Origin: Blautia wexlerae
GTDB lineage: Bacteria; Bacillota; Clostridia; Lachnospirales; Lachnospiraceae
Assembly: GCF_013300825.1 (NCBI RefSeq)
Contig: NZ_JAAIMY010000017.1
Location: 1-64,000, forward strand
Direction: 5' to 3'
DNA: 64,000 nt
Below are positions 24,900 to 33,670 of this stretch, in pieces (the first letter of the stretch is position 1; the number at the start of each line of letters is the position of its first letter). A program made the position numbers and the translations under genes. The notes below the pieces were generated by a model, which was not told the DNA's origin, searched no databases, and saw nothing but the letters and a program-made list of their open reading frames with translations.

Positions 24900-24940
24900 T
24901 TGTAAAAAAGAATTGCAACTGTAAAATGTAAAATATATGC

Positions 24941-24984
24941 AGGGGGCTGACCGGGAGTACGGTCAGCCCCCTGAAATGTTTTTA
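24941..24984 (+). terminator. terminator of the pts operon
   Basis: Perfect 13-bp GC-rich stem AGGGGGCTGACCG / CGGTCAGCCCCCT with a 6-nt loop. The T tract begins late (after GAAATG), so efficiency is uncertain. Confidence 0.82.
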
Positions 24985-25020
24985 CCAGAATCAATGAGGA
25001 TTTTTTCATTTAGAGGTTGT

Positions 25021-25470
25021 TTATTTATCTGGTCCATAATATCTGTCATCGCCGAAGCCAAGGATCAGCATGAAGATTGGCGGTAAGAAGATAAGGCCAA
25101 TGGCGAATCCTGTGCCTCTGCCGAAGGCTCTTGCAAGCTTAATGCTATACATAATGCTGATGATGACAAGTATGATTTTGATCAGTATGACGAGCATGTA
25201 GACTGTTAAGCTTTCACTTGTTTCCAGGGTTCCCTGCAGGTAAGAGGATACGATTCCCAGGATGAGAGTCAGCCAGAAATATGCAGGCTGCCATGCGATT
25301 TTATAAGAAATATAATCGCCATATATTGGAATAATACTTTTCCATCCGGCTTCCCCTGCTTTGGTAAAGATTCTCCAGTTGGCAATGATCTGCAGAAGCC
25401 ACCATGCGAATGCGATCATCAGATACATACCGCCCAAGAGCATCAGACTGCTGATTGCTATAAGTCCCAT
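25021..25470 (-). CDS. membrane protein, DUF5684-like
   Basis: A 149-aa protein with about four membrane helices. The segment NWRIFTKAGEAGWKSIIPIYGDY (30-52) contains the GWKxxIPxYN-type motif typical of DUF5684 and related signal-peptidase-neighbour proteins; the C-terminal GFGDDRYYGPDK is charged. Function unknown. AACAGGAGGAAAATCAA precedes the start. Transcribed leftwards, convergent with the pts operon. A TTGAC/GTCAA palindrome lies about 55-70 nt upstream (25525-25537). Confidence 0.75.
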   Translation of the reverse strand: MGLIAISSLMLLGGMYLMIAFAWWLLQIIANWRIFTKAGEAGWKSIIPIYGDYISYKIAWQPAYFWLTLILGIVSSYLQGTLETSESLTVYMLVILIKIILVIISIMYSIKLARAFGRGTGFAIGLIFLPPIFMLILGFGDDRYYGPDK

Positions 25471-25588
25471 TTGATTTTCCTCCTGTTCTTCTTAAGAATA
25501 TGATGCATATGAAAAAATATAGTATTGACATAGTCAAGTAGTTAAATTAATTAAAGCACATTCGTATTTTTTCGTCAATTATTATGGA

Positions 25589-26548
25589 TCAAATATCCTC
25601 TTTTTTACATTGTGACATTTGTACCCGGCGCACAAGGCTTCCGTAAAATGCAGCCAGAATCTGCTGGAACAGGGTTCCGATCATAACCGGAAACAGACAT
25701 TCTGCAGGAAAATATGCACCGGCGATCACTGCACCGGCGCTGATGTTACGCATGCCGGAGCCATAGATCATAGAAACGGTAGATTCCTTATTCTGTTTTG
25801 TAACTATGGCAATCAGCCAGCCAATGGCATATCCGCTGGCAGACAGTACCAGAATTATAGTTGTTACAGCCAGACGTTCTCCATTCAGATGCTTTATATA
25901 GGGAGAAACCTTGGAGGAATTGGAAGTCACCACAAAAATCAGACACATTTTTGAAAAAGGTGCAAGTTTTTTTGGCCAGGTTTCCATTACTTTTCCATGA
26001 CTGAATTCATTAAGGCACATGGCGATCACTGCCGGAAGAGCAATCATAAATACCAGTTCTTTCATCATTCCAGCAGTATCCATTTTAATATTGGATCCAA
26101 CCAGGATTTTCAGTGTGGCAGGAATCAGAAAGGGAGAAAGGATGGTATCCAAAATGACCAGTGAAAGGGAAAGGGGATTGTTTCCATTATAAATGGATAC
26201 CCACATCAGGCTGATCACTGCAACAGGAACCGAAAACTCCAGTACAATTCCGGTAATATAATTAATATTTTCCGGAAAAAACAGAAGCCCCACACCATAG
26301 GCGGTCACCGGAATCAGAATATGTAAAACCAGAAACATCAGGATCAGAGGAAGTGGACGTTTAAATACATTTGCTATATCCCGGAACCTGGATTTCAGTG
26401 CTCCGATAAAGGTCATAAAAGCAAAAACATAGGTGACATAAGGTACACCATGCCTTGCAATATCCGGAAAAAGTACGCCCACCATAAGGCAGACCGGCGT
26501 TACAAAGGGCATCCATTTTTCCATAAAGCTGTTAAATTTATTGAGCAT
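25589..26548 (-). CDS. bile acid:sodium symporter family (BASS) transporter
   Basis: A 319-aa integral membrane protein with nine or ten helices. The ARHGVPYVTYVFAFMTFIGAL region and the two discontinuous elements (ILDTILSPFLIPATL and GSGMRNISAGAVIAGAYFP) are typical of BASS proteins, which move organic anions with sodium. The substrate cannot be read from sequence: pantoate, pyruvate, keto acids or bile acids are all known in the family. GAGGTG precedes the start. Same strand as, but separated by a terminator from, the alanine symporter remnant. Confidence 0.83.
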   Translation of the reverse strand: MLNKFNSFMEKWMPFVTPVCLMVGVLFPDIARHGVPYVTYVFAFMTFIGALKSRFRDIANVFKRPLPLILMFLVLHILIPVTAYGVGLLFFPENINYITGIVLEFSVPVAVISLMWVSIYNGNNPLSLSLVILDTILSPFLIPATLKILVGSNIKMDTAGMMKELVFMIALPAVIAMCLNEFSHGKVMETWPKKLAPFSKMCLIFVVTSNSSKVSPYIKHLNGERLAVTTIILVLSASGYAIGWLIAIVTKQNKESTVSMIYGSGMRNISAGAVIAGAYFPAECLFPVMIGTLFQQILAAFYGSLVRRVQMSQCKKEDI

Positions 26549-26634
26549 ATTACACCTCGGCTTTTACGTATGATTTTTTTACAGTTTACCACAAAAAAGT
26601 GTAAGGGCAATGGTGAAATGAAAAAAATTGCAGT

Positions 26635-26673
26635 AAAAAGAGAGACCATCTTGTGCGGATTGGTCTCTCTTTT
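26635..26673 (-). terminator. terminator after the symporter remnant
   Basis: AAAAGAGAGACCA / TGGTCTCTCTTTT stem with a 12-nt loop; on the minus strand it ends in five T. Confidence 0.9.
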
Positions 26674-26682
26674 GCGTAGGTA

Positions 26683-27714
26683 TTATTTTTTAATCTCCGG
26701 TTGGAATTCTTTTACATCTTTGGCAATCTCACCGCTTAACAGGAGCATGCAGATCAGGTTCGGGATAGCCATCAGTGCGTTGGCGATATCGGAGAAGTTC
26801 CATACCAGGCTGAGAGTCTGGGTACATCCGATATAGACTACCAGTGAAAATATGATTCTGTAGACCATATTATATTTATGCGTTCCAAACAGATACTCGA
26901 AAGCTTTTTCACCATGATACTCCCAGCCAAGGATGGTGGAAAAAGCGAATAATGTGATGCCGATGGTTACCAGCCAGCCGCCTGCAGATCCTAGGACAGT
27001 TTCGAATGCTGCGATAGTAACGTCAGAGCCTGTGAGAAGTTCTCCGGCTGCATTTGTTGTTCCAAGTACTCCGGAGGAGGCAATTGCCAGTCCGGTGATG
27101 GTACATACAACAATAGTATCCCAGAAGGTTCCGGTCATGTTTATATAGCCCTGGCGTACAGGATTATCTGTGGTTGCTGCGGCTGCTGTGATGGCTGCAG
27201 AGCCCATACCTGCTTCATTGGAGAAGACACCACGTGCAACACCGAATCTCATGGCATTCATCATGGAAGCAACGATGGAACCGCAAAGTCCGCCGCCCAC
27301 TGCTTTTACGGAGAAAGCCATTTTGAAGATCATGGCCAGACCGGAAGGCAGATTGGAAATATTTCCAATGATTACGATCAGACCGCAGATAACGTAAAAG
27401 ATTGCCATGGTAGGAACAACAACAGCGGAAACTTTGGAGATGGATTTGATTCCGCCTACAATGATGACCAGGGATAAAACGGTGATCACAACTCCGGAAA
27501 TCTGTGTCGGCACATTAAATGTGGAGTGAAGTGCGCTGGCAATGGAGTTGCCCTGTGTCATGTTTCCGATACCAAAGGAGGCGATAACAGTAAAAAGTGC
27601 AAATAGCCATGCAAGAATGGCACCAAAGGTTTTGTTTTTCAGTCCTTTTTTCATGGTGTACATAGGACCGCCGCTCATTTCGCCTTTTGCATTAACTTCA
27701 CGATATGGGTATGA
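26683..27714 (-). pseudogene. sodium:alanine/glycine symporter (AGCS), 5'-truncated
   Basis: The open frame encodes about 343 residues of a symporter family that normally has 450-480. The C-terminal two thirds are intact (GGPMYTMKKGLKN, FSNEAGMGSAAI, FSTILGWEYHGEKAFEYL). Upstream of the first Met (27678) the frame still reads family sequence (YREVNAKGE) up to a stop at 27715-27717, so the first 110-120 residues, including several helices, are missing. No ribosome binding site fits the internal Met. A promoter and a terminator stand just upstream. I judge it non-functional; a short protein from Met 27678 is possible but unlikely to transport. Confidence 0.82.
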
Positions 27715-27740
27715 TTAGTTATTTTTCTTCTGAAAAGCAA

Positions 27741-27772
27741 AAAGAGCCATGTTGTGAACAACATCGCTCTTT
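27741..27772 (-). terminator. terminator in front of the symporter remnant
   Basis: AAAGAGC-ATGTTGT / ACAACAT-GCTCTTT stem with one mismatch pair and a 2-nt apex; on the minus strand it is followed by TTTTTGCTTTT. It ends a transcript begun only about 50 nt earlier. Confidence 0.85.
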
Positions 27773-27788
27773 TCTGGTAAGTATTAAT

Positions 27789-27825
27789 TTACTGTATTAT
27801 AAGCTTGTTTTGCCTGGATTGTCAA
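27789..27825 (-). promoter_or_regulatory. promoter of a very short transcript before the symporter remnant
   Basis: On the minus strand TTGACA (27820-27825), 18-bp spacer, TATAAT (27796-27801), with predicted start near 27789. The terminator at 27741-27772 follows immediately, leaving an RNA of roughly 50-55 nt. Either the remains of an attenuated leader whose middle was deleted with the gene's head, or a small RNA. Confidence 0.65.
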
Positions 27826-27855
27826 TACAATTTCTTTATAAAATACTTCGAAGAT

Positions 27856-28500
27856 TTACAGAGCTGAATATCCGTAGCTGCTGACAATGGCATCGATTTT
27901 CTGCTGCCTCTGACACATTGGACATTTTGTAGATGAATAGGAATGATAGTCCGGTATATCTTTGGTGTTAAAAATAGAATATACAGGGAGAGAAGCCACG
28001 CTGTCTACTCTGCTGAATATGGCTGTGATACCTCTGATAGTGCCTCCGTAATACAGAATGCTCTCGATTGCTTTGGACAAAGTAGAGCCTGTGGTAATCG
28101 AACCATTGAGGATCAGTATATTTTTGCCCTTGATCATTGGCTGAAAATTATCACGGAAGATAATCTGTCCGGAATTGCTGGATTCAGGAGTAATCACGTA
28201 GATCGTCTGATGAGCATTCAGGGAAAAAATGCCGGCTTTGGTAAGTTCTTCAGAAAGATATGCGCCAATTACTTCCAGTCCGTCCATACAGATAATGGTA
28301 TCAACAGGAGTAGATACTTCATAATTAGCAGCCAGTTCGTGAGCAATATTCTGTGCTTCGGCAGTTCTGGATTTCATAGTTGTAAGATCCAGATAGTGAG
28401 TGATATGTGACTGAGATGTGACGAAATGTCCGGGAATTACCTTCAGCTGAATGCGGCTGTCACCACGGGCGTAGATTTTTGTCATGTTTTCCAGATTCAT
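27856..28500 (-). CDS. phosphoribosyltransferase-like protein (orotate PRTase type)
   Basis: A 214-aa protein with a type I phosphoribosyltransferase core: ILILNGSITTGSTLSKAIE (about 127-145) matches the PRPP-binding loop, although the usual two acidic residues before it are replaced (LNGSITTG instead of VxDDxxTTG). The C-terminal CPMCQRQQK carries a Cys pair that could bind metal with partners elsewhere. It resembles orotate PRTase-like proteins found apart from pyr operons; enzymatic activity is uncertain because of the altered loop. GGGAGG precedes the start. Confidence 0.72.
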   Translation of the reverse strand: MNLENMTKIYARGDSRIQLKVIPGHFVTSQSHITHYLDLTTMKSRTAEAQNIAHELAANYEVSTPVDTIICMDGLEVIGAYLSEELTKAGIFSLNAHQTIYVITPESSNSGQIIFRDNFQPMIKGKNILILNGSITTGSTLSKAIESILYYGGTIRGITAIFSRVDSVASLPVYSIFNTKDIPDYHSYSSTKCPMCQRQQKIDAIVSSYGYSAL

Positions 28501-28530
28501 AAGAATACCTCCCTCGTTGAAAAAAACGTG

Positions 28531-28574
28531 TAACTGTTCAGTAGCTTTGCGGTTAGCAGACCATTGAACAGTTA
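28531..28574. repeat. 44-bp inverted repeat related to MITE ends
   Basis: TAACTGTTCA (28531-28540) and TGAACAGTTA (28565-28574) are exact inverted repeats, differing in one base from the MITE terminus segment TTACTGTTCA. It lies in the leader of the phosphoribosyltransferase gene and would form a hairpin in its mRNA. Confidence 0.6.
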
Positions 28575-29154
28575 TAAATCAGTACACTAATCTTGTAAAA
28601 CATTGTAGCATTGTTTTGCCGAAAAATAAATAATATTGTACAAAATCAATAAAAAATTATGCGATATGTATGAAGATTGTTAATAAAATACCAAAAAACA
28701 TATAACGATGATCCCCTGGTGCGTTGATGGAAGTATTATTTACGAGGGTTGCTATAGATTGGTTGTGAGTTATGGAGAATGGAATAAACAGTGATGGGTG
28801 TGGAAATGGGAAACAGAAGAGAATATTCTATAGAAGTAATATATGTGAAATGATATAATGATTTTCAGTCTATTATTGACTGTCAGAAAAAGAGAAAAGA
28901 TGAGATAAAAAATGTATACAGCAGAACGAATAGAAGAATTGGATGAAAATAGGAGCCTGATAAAAGTGACAGATTAACAGCCTGATATTTTGACTGCGAA
29001 AAGTGAATAATCATAAGAAAATCTTAAGAATTTGTCCCTTTCATATTAAGAAGCTTCGATTATTCTAATATCAGAAATACAAAATAAGAAGCCGGGGTGT
29101 CTGTACATGAGAGATTTCAGACAGGCATTTCGGATGATGAGGGAGGTGTGTAAA
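28575..29154. other. long intergenic region before the two-component system
   Basis: No gene seen. Minus-strand TGCTACAAT near 28603 may be the extended -10 of the phosphoribosyltransferase gene. A 21-codon frame (28912-28977, MYTAERIEELDENRSLIK...) with weak upstream site looks like a gene fragment. Two TTAAGAA heptamers (29024-29030 and 29046-29052, period 22 bp) precede the response regulator and could be its own binding sites. Confidence 0.45.
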
Positions 29155-29850
29155 GTGGCGAATATTCTGGTCTGTGATGATGATAAAGACATTGTAGAGG
29201 CAATCAGTATTTATCTGGAGCAGGAAGGCTATACGGTCCTGAAGGCATACGACGGTGTGGAGGCGATTAACGCATTGCGCAGTCAGTCGGTGGATCTGCT
29301 GATCATAGATATTATGATGCCGAAGCTGGATGGCATCCGGGCTACTTTGAAGATAAGGGAAGAGAATCCTCTTCCGATCATTATTCTTTCTGCAAAATCA
29401 GAAGATGCAGATAAGATCCTTGGATTAAATGTAGGAGCAGATGATTATGTGACAAAACCTTTTAATCCGCTGGAACTGGTGGCGAGGGTGAAGTCACAGC
29501 TTCGCAGATATACAAGGCTGGGAGCGGCAATACCTGTGGAGAATGCTCATATCTACGAGACAGGAGGTTTGAGTATAAATGATGATCTGAAGGAAGTCAG
29601 GGTAGACGGTGATGTGGTGAAACTGACACCCATTGAGTACAATATCCTGCTTCTGTTGATGAAAAACCAGGGAAGGGTATTTTCCATTAATCAGATTTAC
29701 GAAAACATCTGGAATGAGGAAGCGGTTGCTGCAGATAATACGGTGGCAGTGCATATCCGGCATATCAGAGAAAAAATTGAGATTAATCCAAGGGAGCCAA
29801 GATACCTGAAGGTTGTGTGGGGACTTGGGTATAAAATTGAAAAAATTTAA
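29155..29850 (+). CDS. OmpR/PhoB-family response regulator
   Basis: Receiver domain (1-115) with acidic pair DDD at 9-11, phospho-acceptor Asp52 in LLIIDIMMPKLDG, Ser/Thr switch in ILSAKSE and Lys in VTKPFNPLEL; C-terminal winged helix (about 135-231) with VHIRHIREKIE and the final YLKVVWGLGYK. It resembles VanR-type regulators. I use GTG 29155, since GGGAGGTG is 7 nt upstream; longer starts lack a site. Pairs with the histidine kinase 84 nt downstream. Confidence 0.92.
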   Translation: MANILVCDDDKDIVEAISIYLEQEGYTVLKAYDGVEAINALRSQSVDLLIIDIMMPKLDGIRATLKIREENPLPIIILSAKSEDADKILGLNVGADDYVTKPFNPLELVARVKSQLRRYTRLGAAIPVENAHIYETGGLSINDDLKEVRVDGDVVKLTPIEYNILLLLMKNQGRVFSINQIYENIWNEEAVAADNTVAVHIRHIREKIEINPREPRYLKVVWGLGYKIEKI

Positions 29851-29854
29851 CCGA

Positions 29855-29914
29855 ATCAAGTAGCGAAGCGGATGATTTTATCCGCTTGACCTAGATCAAG
29901 TAACGGAGCGAATG
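29855..29914. repeat. 20-bp direct repeats with 40-bp period between regulator and kinase
   Basis: ATCAAGTAGCGAAGCGGATG (29855-29874) and ATCAAGTAACGGAGCGAATG (29895-29914) differ at three positions. A hairpin GCGGAT/ATCCGC lies at the first copy. AATCAAGTA also follows the stop codon of the gene ending at 17333, suggesting a wider repeat family. Confidence 0.7.
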
Positions 29915-29934
29915 CAAAGGAAAGGGACAAATTT

Positions 29935-32616
29935 ATGAAGGGAAAAGGATACAGGAGCAATGTTGCCAAGGCGGTCTGGATCGTGATCGTACATCTGGCA
30001 GCTGTGGCGGCTGTGATATGTGCAGCATTTTTTTTAATGATTTATCAGACGGGGATCCGTCTGGATGATAGAGGAAAAAGTTACATTCAGTCAGAGGGAT
30101 TCAGGGAGCGTCTGAATTCCAGAGGTACGGATATTCTGGAAAGTTTGTCAGCAAAAGAGGATATAAATTACCTTACAAACGCAGGTTCATCGGCAGTGAT
30201 CGATCTGGCAGAGTTTGAAGAAAAGGAAATCAACCGTGATTCGTTGAGTGAGCTTTCTTTTAAGAATACATCTGGCGTGGCATATTCTGTAAAAGATCTG
30301 CTGGAGTGGGCGCAGGACTGGACCGGAGTTGGAGAGGGATATGATGATGGAAGCCTTGACGATGCAGGGCAGTTTATCCAGTGTAAGGCTTCGGATGGCA
30401 GCAGTTATTATTTTTCCTTAAGTGATTTTAAGAAACTGGTGACAGATGGAACATTAAAGGTTGATTACGATCAGGATATCATGGAAGAGTATGATGATTC
30501 CTATGAGACAAAATTTGCAGAAAAAACAGAAAAGCAGAAAATAGATGCTGCCATTGAACTGGGCTACTGGAGCGATTCGGATAGCCGAAGTCTGGGAAGT
30601 ATTACAGATAAAGAACATAATACAGAATATCCAGAGTTTTATTTCTGTGAGATAGAGGAATTTACAGAGAAATTCAAGCCTCAGGGTGCGGAAAGTCTTC
30701 CGGATGCAGTCAATTCCAGTACGGAATGGAATGGAAAACTTGAGGATGCCTATAGTGAACTGGCCAAGGTTCTGGACTGTATCAGAGCTGTTCAGGATGA
30801 TATAAATGTCAGTGACTGTGCCATATCACTTACGTCTGTATACCATACGTCCGGAGATTATGAGGAAGGGAGTACCAATCTCACATATCTTTTCGCAGAT
30901 AAAGAGAAAAAGACAATCTATACAAACAGAAAAGCATACAGCAGCTATTCACAGCTGGAGCAGAACCTTGAGACAATATTTAAAGAAAAAGCATATGCAG
31001 TTGTTTACCCGGAATTAAGTGAGTGTGTGACAAATATTCCGGATGTAGACCTGCAGGTGTGGAATCATACCATTGCTCAGAGCTTTGACACAAAGGATTT
31101 TATATTTGCAGTTTCTGTTGATACGAAATTTTCTGTGGCAGATTCCATGGCTGATGAGGCAGAGAATTATGAGACATATTCAAAGCTTATGTTTCCGATG
31201 CTGGCAGGAGCAATCTTTGGAAGTGTGCTCTGGCTGATCGGTATGGTGTGGCTGACTGTGACAGCAGGAAGGAAACCAAAGGATGAAGAAATTCATCTCA
31301 ACGGATTTGACAGATGGTATACAGAAATTGCGGCAGGAGCAGTGATCGGTATATGGCTGGCAGGAACGATCATATCGGGAACTTTGATTGCCAACTCATC
31401 ATTGGGTTACAGTTATGCAGTAGTGACAGTGATTGTTACCTGTCTCATATGTGGGACTTATACAATGGCATGGTTTTTGATCGGATATCTCAGCCTGGTA
31501 AGAAGAATAAAAGCAGGTACTCTATGGAAAAACAGTCTGATTAGAAAAGTTCTGAAATGGATTGGAAAATGCAGTGGGAAGCTTGCCGATTTTGCCAGAG
31601 CTTTTTCCAGAAATACAGCAGAAAAAATAAAAGTTCTGCTTGTGGGAGGTGCATTTTTATTCTTGCAGTTTCTGATCATCGGTTGCATATTCGGTGGTGC
31701 AGAAGTATTCCTGCTGGCATTGATGGCTGTAGATGTGGCTGCTATGATTTTTGTCATCAGAAAAGCGGACGGACTGGATCTTATTATGGATGGTCTGAAG
31801 AAAATAAGCGATGGAGAACTGCAGTATAAGATTAAAACAGATACACTTACCGGAAAACAGAAGGTGATGGCAGAATATATCAACAATATTGGCAGTGGTC
31901 TGGATGCTGCTGTAGAGAACAGCCTGAAAAAAGAGAGAATGCAGACAGAGCTGATCACAAATGTTTCCCATGATTTGAAAACACCTTTGACTTCCATTAT
32001 TAATTATGTAGATTTGATGAAACGTGAGAACCCGACAGATCCGAAAATACAGGAATATCTTCGCATCCTGGATGAGAAATCCCAGAGACTGAAGGTGCTC
32101 ACAGAGGATGTGGTAGAGGCATCCAAGGCAAGCACAGGAAACATCAAACTGGAGATGAATGATATTGATTTTGTGGAAATGGTGCAGCAGGTGATCGGAG
32201 AATTTGAAGAGAAATTCCAGGAAAAGAATCTGACTATGATGGTACATTTCACAGATGAACCCTCCATTATTTACGCAGATGGTCAGAGAATGTGGCGTGT
32301 TCTGGAAAACGTATTCGGCAATGTTGTGAAGTACGCAATGGAAGGCACCAGAGTTTACGCAGAGATTAGTAACAGAAATAAAAAAGTAACCTTTTCCCTG
32401 AAAAATATTTCAGCACAGCCTTTGAATATCTCTGCGGATGAACTGACAGAACGATTTATCAGAGGAGATGTGGCGAGAAATACAGAAGGAAGCGGACTGG
32501 GTCTCTCTATTGCAAAGAGCCTGACAGAGCTGCAGGGAGGTGAGTTTAAGCTGTATCTGGATGGGGATCTGTTTAAGGTAATGATCACATTTGTAGCAAA
32601 GAATTACAGTAAATAA
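29935..32616 (+). CDS. large membrane sensor histidine kinase
   Basis: An N-terminal helix (about 12-36) and a long extracytoplasmic region (to about 410) precede several membrane helices (about 415-435, 460-525, 560-610), a HAMP-like linker, the dimerisation domain with His679 in NVSHDLKTPLTS, and an ATPase domain with N box (ENVFGNVVKYAM) and GSGLGLSIA. The usual DxGxG box is replaced by KNISAQPLNIS, a variant common in VanS-like Firmicute kinases. At 893 aa it is much longer than standard; the large outer domain presumably senses an envelope or extracellular signal. Partner of the upstream regulator. Confidence 0.9.
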   Translation: MKGKGYRSNVAKAVWIVIVHLAAVAAVICAAFFLMIYQTGIRLDDRGKSYIQSEGFRERLNSRGTDILESLSAKEDINYLTNAGSSAVIDLAEFEEKEINRDSLSELSFKNTSGVAYSVKDLLEWAQDWTGVGEGYDDGSLDDAGQFIQCKASDGSSYYFSLSDFKKLVTDGTLKVDYDQDIMEEYDDSYETKFAEKTEKQKIDAAIELGYWSDSDSRSLGSITDKEHNTEYPEFYFCEIEEFTEKFKPQGAESLPDAVNSSTEWNGKLEDAYSELAKVLDCIRAVQDDINVSDCAISLTSVYHTSGDYEEGSTNLTYLFADKEKKTIYTNRKAYSSYSQLEQNLETIFKEKAYAVVYPELSECVTNIPDVDLQVWNHTIAQSFDTKDFIFAVSVDTKFSVADSMADEAENYETYSKLMFPMLAGAIFGSVLWLIGMVWLTVTAGRKPKDEEIHLNGFDRWYTEIAAGAVIGIWLAGTIISGTLIANSSLGYSYAVVTVIVTCLICGTYTMAWFLIGYLSLVRRIKAGTLWKNSLIRKVLKWIGKCSGKLADFARAFSRNTAEKIKVLLVGGAFLFLQFLIIGCIFGGAEVFLLALMAVDVAAMIFVIRKADGLDLIMDGLKKISDGELQYKIKTDTLTGKQKVMAEYINNIGSGLDAAVENSLKKERMQTELITNVSHDLKTPLTSIINYVDLMKRENPTDPKIQEYLRILDEKSQRLKVLTEDVVEASKASTGNIKLEMNDIDFVEMVQQVIGEFEEKFQEKNLTMMVHFTDEPSIIYADGQRMWRVLENVFGNVVKYAMEGTRVYAEISNRNKKVTFSLKNISAQPLNISADELTERFIRGDVARNTEGSGLGLSIAKSLTELQGGEFKLYLDGDLFKVMITFVAKNYSK

Positions 32617-32633
32617 TATAACGTAGAACAAAG

Positions 32634-32683
32634 ATAAGGCATAGGGTAGTTTATAAAAAACTGTTTTATGCCTTATACTTTTG
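32634..32683 (+). terminator. probable terminator after the kinase gene
   Basis: ATAAGGCATA / TATGCCTTAT stem with a long AT-rich loop that can pair further, and a short T tract (ACTTTT). Confidence 0.6.
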
Positions 32684-32752
32684 GCTTGTTATAATAATAG
32701 AAAAGAAGTATATTAAAAAATCATAGCGACATAAGAAAAGAGGACATAAAAA

Positions 32753-33463
32753 ATGAATTACAGTTTTAACAGCAGAGTCAGATACAGTGAGACAGGTGAG
32801 AACGGCAAACTGACATTACCGGGTGTTTTGAATTATTTTCAGGATTGCTGTACATTTCATGCGGAGTCGGTCGGGCTTGGAGGAGACGTGCTGAAGGCAA
32901 GAGACAGAGCGTGGGTTCTTTCTTCCTGGCAGGTAATTGTGGATGAATATCCTGCTATGGGAACGGAAATCAGGATCACGACAGCACCTTATGATTTCAA
33001 AGGATTCATGGGTATGCGTAATTTCACCATAGAAACAATGGATGGGAAGAAGCTTGCCTGGGCGAACTCCAACTGGACACATCTGGCCATCAGTACAGGG
33101 ATTCCGGCGAGACTGACACCTGCAGATACAGACAATTACATACTCGGCGAAAAGCTGGAAATGGATTATGCACCGAGGAAAATCAAACTTCCGGATGACA
33201 TGACTTCACAGGAATCATTCACAGTGCAGAAGCATCATCTTGATACCAATCATCATGTAAACAACTGTCAGTATATCTGCATGGCAGAAGATTTCCTGCC
33301 GGAAGATTTCAAAGTATACCAGATGCGTGCAGAGTATAAGATGCAGGCAAAACTTGGAGATATAATCTGCCCGAAAGCAAAAGCAGAAACAGGAAAGGTG
33401 ATTGTATCGCTTGATGATACAGACGGAAAAGCATACGCAATTATAGAATTTCAGCAAAAATAA
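32753..33463 (+). CDS. acyl-ACP thioesterase
   Basis: It releases free fatty acids from acyl carrier protein. The 236-aa chain has the double hot-dog layout of bacterial FatA/FatB-type enzymes: first repeat from residue 3 (YSFNSRVRYSETGENGKL, LNYFQDCCTFHAESVG) and second repeat with the catalytic segment HHLDTNHHVNNCQY (about 164-177), which contains the Asp/Asn/His residues. No neighbours of fatty-acid synthesis; it stands alone after the two-component system. AAGAGGAC precedes ATG 32753. Confidence 0.9.
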   Translation: MNYSFNSRVRYSETGENGKLTLPGVLNYFQDCCTFHAESVGLGGDVLKARDRAWVLSSWQVIVDEYPAMGTEIRITTAPYDFKGFMGMRNFTIETMDGKKLAWANSNWTHLAISTGIPARLTPADTDNYILGEKLEMDYAPRKIKLPDDMTSQESFTVQKHHLDTNHHVNNCQYICMAEDFLPEDFKVYQMRAEYKMQAKLGDIICPKAKAETGKVIVSLDDTDGKAYAIIEFQQK

Positions 33464-33562
33464 CGGTAAAAATCTTCTGAACAGGATGAATAGCAGGACA
33501 GAATTGACAAAGATATTTCGGAATTGATGTGTGGTTTTGTGAGAGATTTTTTGAATAAATTA

Positions 33563-33591
33563 TTTACAAACAACAAGAAACAATATATAAT
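33563..33591 (+). promoter_or_regulatory. promoter of rhaD
   Basis: -35 TTTACA (33563-33568), 17-bp spacer, -10 TATAAT (33586-33591). A direct repeat copy covers the spacer and most of the -10. Confidence 0.82.
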
Positions 33592-33620
33592 ACATTCATA
33601 AACAACAAGAAACAATATAT
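33568..33620. promoter_or_regulatory. two 21-bp direct repeats over the rhaD promoter, candidate operators
   Basis: Two identical 21-mers (33568-33588 and 33600-33620; beginning AAACAACAAG, ending AATATAT) with a 32-bp period, three helical turns. The first covers spacer and -10, the second the start site. A partial third (AAACAAACAACA) begins at 33627. A/C-rich direct repeats are typical targets of DeoR-family repressors, which often control rhamnose genes; no such regulator is encoded nearby. Confidence 0.75.
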
Positions 33621-33670
33621 TGTTAAAAACAAACAACATAAAACCACAAAAAGCGGAGGGTATATATATT

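Noticed and set aside
28912-28977. 21-codon frame beginning MYTAERIEELDENRSLIK
   Set aside because: Too short and with a poor ribosome binding site; may be a fragment of a former gene, noted only in the intergenic entry.
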